From: Carpediemonas membranifera
Taxonomy: Eukaryota; Fornicata
Length of the DNA: 64,000 bases
Assembly (NCBI GenBank): GCA_019828565.1
Contig: JAHDYR010000007.1
Location: 310,001-374,000 of the forward strand
Reading direction: 5' to 3'
Part shown: piece by piece, positions 47,466 through 55,167 of the stretch
How the letters are laid out: every line of letters begins with the position of its first letter
Position numbering within the stretch: position 1 is the first letter of the stretch
The notes under the pieces: model-generated
The model's database searches: none
Seen by the model: the letters and a program-made list of their open reading frames with translations, nothing else
What the model was told of the DNA's origin: nothing
Position numbers and translations under genes: made by a program

Positions 47466-50183
47466 GGCGATCGGCCCCTTATCCTGGATAATTGAGGCGC
47501 CGATGCCCACGTTAGATGCGTCGGTATACACGTGGACGGGCTTGTCGGGCTGAAAGTGAGCGAGCTCAACTGCGTTGGCCGCTGCGGCCTTGAGGATCGA
47601 CAATGAATTAGAGGCGTCATCGCTGGAGACGTGCTTCTTAGACGCGAGGTCCTGTAGGGGACGCGCCTTCTCAACGAAGTTGGGAATGAACTGGCGAATA
47701 AAGGAAAAGACACCCACGACATGCTTCGCGTCCTTGGAGGACTGCGGCACGGGAAGGTCGGTGATGCCTTGTAGGCGCTTCGGGTCGATGCGGACCCCAC
47801 TCCCTGAGACAATAAAGCCTAGGTATTCCACTTCCGAGGCCCCGATGATAGACTTGGTGGGTGACAGCCTAATGTTGGCTTCCGCGAGGGCGGCAAACAG
47901 CGACTCGACCTGGCCGAGCAACTCTTCTTCAGACGAAGCGTAGAGTAGAATGTCGTCCACGAAGACCAAGCAGTGTGGAATGGGCTTCAGAAGGGTCTCC
48001 ATGCGGGCCTGAAAGACCATGGGGCCATTGGTAACCCCAAACGGCAGCCGTGTGAACTGGAGGGTCTGACCTTGGTGGCTAAATGCCGTATACTTTCGGG
48101 AGGAGTCAGCCAAGGAGAGCTGAAAGAACCCAGATGTCAGGTCGAACTTCGCAAAGTGGGTCGCCCCTCGGACTTGCTCGAACAGTTCATCAGGACTGGG
48201 CATGCGATGCCATTCAGCCGTTGTCGCCTCATTGAGCTCTCTGAAGTCGATGCAGAGTCTGTAAGGCGGGTCCGCACTGGGTTTCGGGACCATGAGGATA
48301 GGGCTCAGCCATCCTTCGTCCGTTGTGACTGTCGCGAGGATCCCAGCAGTAATCATCTGCGTGATGTAGAACGCTGCTGCAGCAGTGTGGGCAGCACTGC
48401 GAAGGCGTCGAACGGTCCTCACAGGGACGGCACTCTCGCGGATATGGATCTCGTACGGCGGAAGCTTGGCCGGCTCCTTGCCCAGCGGGCCAAAGATAAA
48501 GGCGAACGTCCCCAGCAAGAGCAGGAACTTGGCTCGTATGTCGCCAACCACTCTGTCATGGACTTGTGGAAGGACCGCCGTCTCGTCGGGTGTAAAGAGA
48601 TTAAGCATCTCTGAGGTGTTGGAGACGTCATGGAGGTGAGGAGGCTCCTCGGCGGTTACGGCGTTCGGCCCGAAATCCATTCCGGTGCGGCGGAGGAGGC
48701 TCTTCCCCAGAAGGCATGCGACGGGGAAGGTGTCGACAATGTGGGCTGTGATGGAGATGGTCGTGGGGATCGGGAAGTAGTTCGGATCTATGAGGCGGAG
48801 CCTAAACGGCTCGGAGGGCTGCGCCTCGAGGGCTGTTGGTCCCTCGATGGCGTTGAGGACTACTGGGGAAGCCTTAGATTGCTTGATGCCCAGATACTGC
48901 GCGGCGTCCTTACGGATGATGAAGGGGAGTTGCTTGCCGCCGGTGTCCATGTCCGCGACAATAGGCTTGCCTTCAACCTCGACGAGAGTGAGATAGTCGT
49001 CGCAGTCGGGGGGGATCTCCGTGGCTATGGGTGCCTGCGGGGACTGCATGAGTAGAGTCGTGCCCTGGGCGAGCTCCTTAAGCTTACGTTCGTCGCGAAT
49101 GCGCAGGGCCTCCTTGTGCTTGGTCTTATGCTTCTCGCTTGCTCTGAGGAGGTGGATAAGTACTTGCTTGTCTGTTATCTTAGACGGGTCGGACGTGAGC
49201 TGCTTTAGGACCTCGCAGTCAGCGTTCGAGTGGCCACGCGTGAAGTGCCAGTCGCATGCTTTGTGCTTTGTCTCACGAGAGGCGTGAGGCTTCTCCTGCC
49301 TCTGAGGCTGGTGGTGCGGAGTGGCGTCTTTGCTCTTAGAGGCGCCTGGCGTCTCTTCATGGTCGATGGTTGTGGCAGTAGTGACGTAGAATCGGTCATA
49401 CTTACGGATCGACGTGTCAGCCTCGACCGCGTTAGGGAAGTTCAGCCCATTCATGAGGGTCTGCTTCAGGTCTCGCTGCACGTTCGAGTCGGCCCTATCT
49501 TCGTCCACAAGTGCCAGCCCGGCGATTCTGTCGTACTGCGCGACGTAGGCCAGCGCAGAGGCGATGGTGCTCGATGTCCCAACCACCACCTTGGGTAGAG
49601 CGCGGAGGTGGGATAGGCTCTCTTGCGTATGGGTGTGTAACACCAGCCTCATGTATGCTAGGGTGTTGTTCGCCTGTAGGGTGAGGGCTTCGATCCGCTT
49701 AGTGGTGTCGAGGAGCTTGGCGGGTCCTTCAGTCTTGACCGCTGCGGCCAGAGTAGAGGATTGAGCGAGGAGAGCGATCTTGTTCTTTCGGTGTTCAGCC
49801 ACGTCTGCATTCGTATAACCAGCGGCTAGCATCTCGGCGATGAGGTCGTCTAATATCCGAACCTCGCGCTCAGTGGCGGCGAGCTTGTGCTCACTCTCGG
49901 ATTGTGACACGGCCTGGCGGTGTCTAACTAGGTAAGGTTGCGTCTCGCTCGCAAGGTAGTCGAGGAATTGGTCGCTCGACACGAACTTGTGCTTAGTGCC
50001 ATCAATGGCTTCATAAGTGTAGCTCGCAGTGATCAGAGTTTGGAGCATGCTGCGAACCTCTTCTCTGCTTAGGTAGGATACCAGTAAGTCGGGTTTCTCC
50101 CTTGATCGTAGAGTACCCTTGTAGTCGTCGATAAAATTCGACCACGAGACGATACTTCGTCCCGGCGATGTAATTTGACTCAT
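47442..50183 (-). CDS. Chromo-9 Gag-protease-RT polyprotein
   Basis: 913 residues from ATG 50183 (MSQITSPGRS). Gag contains a CX2HX4HX4C knuckle (CDWHFTRGHSNADC). The protease active site is ADMDTGGKQL (DTG-G). RT: RLCIDFRELNEATT, KFDLTSGFFQLSL, FGVTNGPMVFQARM and catalytic VFVDDILLYA (FVDD instead of YxDD), then the thumb EYLGFIVSGSGVRI and the beginning of RNase H (VHVYTDASNVGIGASI). The frame ends just after KGPIAFLQQEAL; RNase H continues in another frame (SPFYSKKLSDTEARW), a one-base shift near 47462. Confidence 0.85.
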   Translation of the reverse strand: MSQITSPGRSIVSWSNFIDDYKGTLRSREKPDLLVSYLSREEVRSMLQTLITASYTYEAIDGTKHKFVSSDQFLDYLASETQPYLVRHRQAVSQSESEHKLAATEREVRILDDLIAEMLAAGYTNADVAEHRKNKIALLAQSSTLAAAVKTEGPAKLLDTTKRIEALTLQANNTLAYMRLVLHTHTQESLSHLRALPKVVVGTSSTIASALAYVAQYDRIAGLALVDEDRADSNVQRDLKQTLMNGLNFPNAVEADTSIRKYDRFYVTTATTIDHEETPGASKSKDATPHHQPQRQEKPHASRETKHKACDWHFTRGHSNADCEVLKQLTSDPSKITDKQVLIHLLRASEKHKTKHKEALRIRDERKLKELAQGTTLLMQSPQAPIATEIPPDCDDYLTLVEVEGKPIVADMDTGGKQLPFIIRKDAAQYLGIKQSKASPVVLNAIEGPTALEAQPSEPFRLRLIDPNYFPIPTTISITAHIVDTFPVACLLGKSLLRRTGMDFGPNAVTAEEPPHLHDVSNTSEMLNLFTPDETAVLPQVHDRVVGDIRAKFLLLLGTFAFIFGPLGKEPAKLPPYEIHIRESAVPVRTVRRLRSAAHTAAAAFYITQMITAGILATVTTDEGWLSPILMVPKPSADPPYRLCIDFRELNEATTAEWHRMPSPDELFEQVRGATHFAKFDLTSGFFQLSLADSSRKYTAFSHQGQTLQFTRLPFGVTNGPMVFQARMETLLKPIPHCLVFVDDILLYASSEEELLGQVESLFAALAEANIRLSPTKSIIGASEVEYLGFIVSGSGVRIDPKRLQGITDLPVPQSSKDAKHVVGVFSFIRQFIPNFVEKARPLQDLASKKHVSSDDASNSLSILKAAAANAVELAHFQPDKPVHVYTDASNVGIGASIIQDKGPIAFLQQEAL

Positions 50184-50194
50184 ATATGGACTGT

Positions 50195-50204
50195 AGAAGC
50201 TTCT
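50195..50204. other. Palindrome at Chromo-9 LTR edge (AGAAGCTTCT)
   Basis: A perfect 10-bp palindrome starting on the LTR terminal base; the gag ATG (50183) is 11 bp further. Confidence 0.8.
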
Positions 50205-50246
50205 GTAGTCTCGGTGAGAGAAATCAATCAAGTGCAGTTTACCACA
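50204..50246 (-). repeat. Chromo-9 5' LTR (43 bp)
   Basis: Identical to 39762-39804; TG...CA ends; AAATG outside. Confidence 0.9.
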
Positions 50247-50443
50247 AAATGTAATGCTGGCTAAACTGCGTTTTGAGATAACCACCACCGCGGGCACGTG
50301 TGACGAGCTAGCCCGTGTGGGGAGGATCCCGCAGCAGCAATGGTGAAGCTGTCGGACGCCACCCAAATTGGATCCAAATATGAGACGCTCGCTGGAAATC
50401 TCATGAATCTGCAGCCAGTGGCAACTAGAGGCTTTATGGTTCG

Positions 50444-50596
50444 TTAGAACTCGCCGGAGACGTGCTTGGTGACACTGGCGCTGAACTTGTACTGTTGTTT
50501 CTTGCCATCAGCGGTTACAAACTTGGAAAGAGGAGGCCCGCTCTCAATAGGGCGCGGAGACTGATCTGCGATGTTGTACTGAGCTGCGTTTCCCAT
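50444..50596 (-). CDS. Mini-protein MGN...SGEF (50 aa), paralogue of 39584-39739
   Basis: MGNAAQYNIADQSPRPIESG at the start and VTKHVSGEF at the end. It shares start, end and length with the gene on the far side of Chromo-9; before that insertion the two were about 700 bp apart on the same strand. MGNAA fits an N-myristoylation start. Function unknown. Confidence 0.55.
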   Translation of the reverse strand: MGNAAQYNIADQSPRPIESGPPLSKFVTADGKKQQYKFSASVTKHVSGEF

Positions 50597-51044
50597 CAGA
50601 AGTGATTGGAGAAGTGGTGCTCTTTTAAGTGTGAGGTGCAGCTTAGCCACGCACTCAACGTGCTTCCCACAGCGACGGTCTCACCCCATCGTACTGACGT
50701 CCAAGTGGACGTCAGTGTTGCCAGTCGAAGGCCGAGTTCTCATGCTCCGGCCAAATTCTCTTCAACTCGAGGGACACGCCATCTTGCGACCAGGTCACAG
50801 CTCGAGACCGTTGCCCAGCCTGCCCCTGAAGGCGCTGCTCTCATAGCCTCAGAGACACCCCGCGGCTGGCCAGTGCAGTGTGGGTGCTCTGATTTGTTAT
50901 TCATGGGCGGACATAACTCATGTAATGTCACAGGAGCTGGGGCCAAGTGACATGTGTGAAAGCAGATGAGAGTCCTACACAAACACAGCATACGCGTTAC
51001 GAACGTTAAGAGAAACGCGGAAGGGCGCAACGAGGTGTATTTGT
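50597..51044. promoter_or_regulatory. Intergenic region with a 24-bp palindrome (50693-50716)
   Basis: Between the mini-protein (minus) and the first GTPase gene (plus). Holds a perfect inverted repeat, ACTGACGTCCA, spacer AG, TGGACGTCAGT, with two CRE-like TGACGT half-sites. A bZIP-type binding site or an RNA hairpin are both possible. Nothing else recognised. Confidence 0.45.
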
Positions 51045-52754
51045 TTGTCCAACCACTCTCAGTTACTCAGTGAAAACAATGATTCCAAGCGAAAGCTCAA
51101 GAAGATCCTCGCTGGAGACATTCCAGTGGTCTCCTTCTATGGCGCCCGCGGCACCGGATCCTCCCTCCTGGCGAATAATCTCTTCGGATCCAGGTTCAAT
51201 GTGAACTGTGATCGCAATCATCCCACCAAGGGCATGCAGACGCAGATGTCCTGTTTGAAGAAGCAGAAAGGCAGAGGCTTCCGGCTCTTGGACTTCCAGG
51301 GCTCCAACTCCGGCGTCGGGGACGTCCTCAACGCCGACCTTCAACACGGCCTGCTGGCCTTCCTCCTCTCCTCTGTCGTCGTGCTCTCCATGTATACCCA
51401 CAACGTTGCCACTAACTACGGCGACCCGCTTCTCCGCCAGCTCTTCGCCAACCTCCGCACCATCACTCGCGAGTCCCTCCACGAGAACCGGGTTGCCGGT
51501 GGCCACCTTGGCAAAACCCGACTGCTCGTCGTGCTCCACGACTCCCTCGACGGGGAAGACGCGAAGGCGGAGGTTGCCGTCGAAGTCAGAGCGCGCATTG
51601 ACAGACTTTGGGCCGAGATCAACGACACCAACGGCAACTCCACGCTGGCCGACTTCTTCATCGTCGACGTTGCGTTCCTACCGAGGTATAACAACGGCGC
51701 CGGTGCAGACAACTCGGCGTATAACAGAAGTATCCGCGAGGACCTACTGCCTCTGTTCATGGCGAGTCCGCATGAGCTGGGCCCTCTGTTCGACCACTGC
51801 CGCACCGCCGAGGGCTACAGCTTCCAGCACGAGAGCCTGGCTGAATTCGACCCAGACGACCTGCTCGCCGAGATCAACAAGCTTGACAGTCGGGTGGTCA
51901 GCTACGTCGTGCAGAAGCCGGTCGTCGAGTCCGTGAGAAATGTGTGCATTCGGCAGTTCAGGAGCGATCTTTGCCTCAGCCACACGTCGCTGGAGCACGA
52001 TGCAAAGGACGCCAGAGACAGCACCGTCAGACGCTTCAATGACCTGACCCAGTCCTACCTCCCCAAGCTCCGCGACGAGGAGCGTCAGACGCTCATGAGC
52101 GAGATGCTCAGCATTGCCCTGGCGCTCAACAACACGCTGGCCAACGTTCAGCAGGCGATGCTATACGACCTGCAGACCTTGAACTATCGCTGGTGGGACC
52201 AGGAGACGTTTGTTCGCCTGGCCGGCGAATGTCACGAGTTCTACTCCACGCAGTATAGGCCGCCCCAGGGCGTGGACCGCGAGGCGGTGGCCGCCCACCT
52301 CTGGCTGACCCCGCAGCAGAGGAAGGATCTGAGCGTGAGCGTCGCCCACAGCATGTTCTACCAGAAGTTCCGGCGGGACTGCTGGGGCAAGAGGACCCGG
52401 GCGACTGCCGTCTTCACCGCGATCCATATCTACCCGCCCCTCATCACGGAGACCATCAACGACCTCGTAAAGCAGCTTGACGAGATCAAGGGCAAGGTCG
52501 ACTGGGCCCTCGGTGACACTCTTTACAACCCGAGAAAGGACCCTGACATCACCGACCTCGTCTCAGACGCCTGGGAGCTCCAGCGGAGGATGTGGGAGAA
52601 GGTCCGCGGCCCGTTGCTCTCGGCCATTGCCCGGAAGATCGCCGATAACGTCCCAGAGCGGTGGAGGACGTTACTCGTGGAAGGGCTGGCGGTGCTTCTG
52701 GAGCGGACGATGGAGGACCCCGTTCCCGGGCCAGAGGTGGTAAATGCTGAATGA
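51045..52754 (+). CDS. RHD3/Sey1-like GTPase with degenerate P-loop
   Basis: About 560 residues. The G domain has the RHD3/Sey1 layout: P-loop YGARGTGSSLLANNLFG (the invariant lysine of GKS is missing), switch HPTKGMQTQMS, LLDFQGSNSG in place of D-x-x-G, then LLAFLLSSVVVLSMYTHNV and RLLVVLHDSLDG at the G4 position. A long helical part follows. No transmembrane pair is evident at the C-terminus, unlike ER-fusion members. No in-frame ATG precedes the P-loop, so a short 5' exon is likely (an ATG at 50966 could be spliced in); 51045 is only the start of the open frame. Confidence 0.65.
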   Translation: MSNHSQLLSENNDSKRKLKKILAGDIPVVSFYGARGTGSSLLANNLFGSRFNVNCDRNHPTKGMQTQMSCLKKQKGRGFRLLDFQGSNSGVGDVLNADLQHGLLAFLLSSVVVLSMYTHNVATNYGDPLLRQLFANLRTITRESLHENRVAGGHLGKTRLLVVLHDSLDGEDAKAEVAVEVRARIDRLWAEINDTNGNSTLADFFIVDVAFLPRYNNGAGADNSAYNRSIREDLLPLFMASPHELGPLFDHCRTAEGYSFQHESLAEFDPDDLLAEINKLDSRVVSYVVQKPVVESVRNVCIRQFRSDLCLSHTSLEHDAKDARDSTVRRFNDLTQSYLPKLRDEERQTLMSEMLSIALALNNTLANVQQAMLYDLQTLNYRWWDQETFVRLAGECHEFYSTQYRPPQGVDREAVAAHLWLTPQQRKDLSVSVAHSMFYQKFRRDCWGKRTRATAVFTAIHIYPPLITETINDLVKQLDEIKGKVDWALGDTLYNPRKDPDITDLVSDAWELQRRMWEKVRGPLLSAIARKIADNVPERWRTLLVEGLAVLLERTMEDPVPGPEVVNAE

Positions 52755-52798
52755 GGCCGCATTGTCGAGCAGAATTCGTGACACAGTCGGCAGTCACG

Positions 52799-54742
52799 TC
52801 AGAATGTTCTCACGACAGCATCAACGATTGCAGCGACCTCGTTGAACTGCGGGACGGCGTCGGGGTATCCCTGCCACCTCATGGCGTTCACGGCAACGAC
52901 CATGGCCTGCAGGACATTGTGGACGACCTGGTCGAGCCCCCAGAAAGAAGCCTCGACGAGAGCAAAGGTCAGCTTGTTCTCGTTCGTCAGGTGATCTCGC
53001 GCCTCGAGCATACCGGGGCGTGCCCTCCTGACGGCCGCGGACACCAGCTTCGTCTCGCTGTCAGTCAATGCTTCCTTACTGGCGCACATGGTGTCGGCCT
53101 GGAACGCCACAGTCATGACCCACCCGAGCAGGTCGACCGTGTCTCGCAGCTCGTAGTCGAGGACGTCCCAGATCCATCCCAGCACCTCGGCGTGGCCGGT
53201 CAGGTGACTGGTAATAATGAGGCCGAGGATGGCGTCCCGGGCGATGGAGCAGCTGCCTGCCCACGGCATGTCCTCGGAGAAGAGCCGGTTCTTGTCATGG
53301 GCCGAGTCGTCAAACGACTCAAACCGACCGCCCACACGCCCCACGGCAGCGGCGAAGTCCCGGACCACGGATGCCCGGTCGACTGTCGCGCCGTTGTCAT
53401 CCACAGCCCCGCCGAGGTAGCTCAGCACAGGAGTCTGGAACAGTCGAATGTGCCTGCCGCAGTCGGGTGCCTCCCCTGAGAGCACCCTGACGAAGTTCCT
53501 GGCGAGGGTGCAGACGGTGGGGTGGAAGCGGATGGGACTATCGCCCAGCATGCAGTCTTCGATGCCCCCGCCGAACAGGGCGAACAGGGGCGGACTGAGC
53601 GAGTTGACCAGGTCCTCGGTGGTCTTCAGACTGCGGGTCTCGGTCAGCTGCGGGGGGCAGTCGAACCCGCTGAGGAGGAGGGTGTCCCGCAGGGCCTGCT
53701 CGACCCCCTCGGCCCGCACGATGTCCAGCCAGTTGCAGGTGGTCAGGCTCCGGAACACAGTGATGAAGGGCCGCTTGTACTGTGCCCCCTCGTGTACAGT
53801 GGGGCGGTCGATGACCTCGTACGGCCGCTGCTTGTGCCGAGTCAGTTCGGGGCTGAGGAATCTCTTGCCCCGGACGATCGTCTTGCTCTGGTCGTTGCCC
53901 GCGACAACAGCAGCGACGGCAGCTTGCAGCTTAAGGTTCATGAATCCCGCTGGCCTCTTGTAGTTCGGACTTCTCCCGTTCTTGCCGACCCTGGACATGA
54001 AGAGATAGTTCATGAACCGCACAGTGCGAACGGTGGCAGTGTCCGCGGTGAGGCTGAAAACATCGGTCGCCTGGGCGATGACGTGGGCCTTAGTGTGCAC
54101 CAGATGCATGTCCGTGTCGGCGCTGACGATGACGGGCGTCTTTCCCTCACCTATCAGCTCCTTCACAGCCCGACATATCATCGTGTCGGCCTCCTGGAGG
54201 ATGTCGCAGCGGTAGACGAGGCCCGCCTCGATGCACAGCTCGGGGGTCATGTCCATCAGGTAGGAGCGGATGGGGAACGTCCCGGAGTGCAGTAGTCGGC
54301 CCCTCTCGCCCGTACCGGGGAGGGGCGTGAGGAGGTCCCCGTTGGCGACGACGTCTTCGGTGAAGGGGAACAACAGATTGTTGGAGACCAGGTTGCCGTC
54401 AGCGTCCTTCAGTACAGACTTCAGCGGCTTGGCTGAGCCGTCATCGAACAATATAACGGTGCTTGGAAGCCCTGCGAGCTGTGCAAGCATCGCTTTTGTC
54501 TCTGATACCAGCTCGGACAGAGTAAAACACGGGAAGCTGGGGCGATTAGCGAGCTTAGTGTTGGCTGAAAGATTGTCTAAGAAGGAAAATATTGCATTGG
54601 GCCAGTCAATGAGGAAGGCAACGCTTTCGTCCAGCGGTAAATCGCCGATAAGTGTGGATTTGAAGTTAGAGTCCCTCGCGAGCATTTCTTCGTCCTTCAC
54701 CACTTCATACCTGATGAAGCCGTTCAAACCAGCAACACCCAT
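52799..54742 (-). CDS. Asteroid/FEN-like (XPG-N-type) protein
   Basis: 647 residues. Starts MGVAGLNGFIRYEV, the MGVxGLxxFI opening of Asteroid-type members of the XPG/FEN superfamily. FLIDWPNAIFSFL carries the first metal-binding aspartate (about residue 46), and TPVIVSADTDMHLVHTKA the D-x-D of the second motif. The helical C-terminal 350 residues have no named match. It could be a structure-specific nuclease or a degenerate one acting in RNA or signalling roles. Lies tail-to-tail with the first GTPase gene (44-bp gap). Confidence 0.7.
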   Translation of the reverse strand: MGVAGLNGFIRYEVVKDEEMLARDSNFKSTLIGDLPLDESVAFLIDWPNAIFSFLDNLSANTKLANRPSFPCFTLSELVSETKAMLAQLAGLPSTVILFDDGSAKPLKSVLKDADGNLVSNNLLFPFTEDVVANGDLLTPLPGTGERGRLLHSGTFPIRSYLMDMTPELCIEAGLVYRCDILQEADTMICRAVKELIGEGKTPVIVSADTDMHLVHTKAHVIAQATDVFSLTADTATVRTVRFMNYLFMSRVGKNGRSPNYKRPAGFMNLKLQAAVAAVVAGNDQSKTIVRGKRFLSPELTRHKQRPYEVIDRPTVHEGAQYKRPFITVFRSLTTCNWLDIVRAEGVEQALRDTLLLSGFDCPPQLTETRSLKTTEDLVNSLSPPLFALFGGGIEDCMLGDSPIRFHPTVCTLARNFVRVLSGEAPDCGRHIRLFQTPVLSYLGGAVDDNGATVDRASVVRDFAAAVGRVGGRFESFDDSAHDKNRLFSEDMPWAGSCSIARDAILGLIITSHLTGHAEVLGWIWDVLDYELRDTVDLLGWVMTVAFQADTMCASKEALTDSETKLVSAAVRRARPGMLEARDHLTNENKLTFALVEASFWGLDQVVHNVLQAMVVAVNAMRWQGYPDAVPQFNEVAAIVDAVVRTF

Positions 54743-55167
54743 CTTCTTTTCGGTTGCTCGCGTGCGTTTCGCGTGGCATTAGGGGCAAAACTGCGGAACC
54801 ATGACAATGACGATGTGAGCCCTCTGAACGTGAAGCGTTGTCGTACGAGGCTGAGGTACGTCTTTCCCGGGTCTCTGCACATTTTCCCACCGCCGCTCAG
54901 CCAAGCAGTCAGCTCCATCCTGTGGCGAGAGCAGCTGCTTCGTGGAGAATTGATTGATTTTGATCAAACGAACAACACTACACCTGCCACTCACACATTG
55001 GAAACTGAACAACTTTAGACAGGACTATTACGCGATTTATGGTTCATGTATTGTTTGATGCTGGCCCCTGTGACAGTCTCCCGTGACATGGATTCCACGA
55101 CAAAAGGTTGAGATTACCAGAAAGATGAACAATCCAACCCAGATCATCTCGGTCGAGAAGAGTCACG

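Larger units (their letters stand above)
39762..50246 (-). mobile_element. Chromo-9: Ty3/gypsy element with 43-bp LTRs, TSD AAATG, split by Chromo-10
   Basis: Identical 43-bp repeats (plus strand TGTAGTCTCG ... TTTACCACA) at 39762-39804 and 50204-50246, flanked by AAATG (39757-39761 and 50247-50251). The coding strand is minus: Gag-protease-RT (50183-47442), RNase H-integrase to 46500, Chromo-10, then the integrase tail (40464-39812). The integrase reads ...STPSAALGGR then TPHEAAFSAAL in one frame after removing Chromo-10 and one CGGC. A purine tract (CTAGGGGGCGA) precedes the 3' LTR. Own length is about 4.45 kb. Confidence 0.92.

Noticed and set aside
53522-54295. 257-codon plus-strand ORF opposite the Asteroid-like gene
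   Set aside because: Shadow of the conserved minus-strand frame; no motif of its own.
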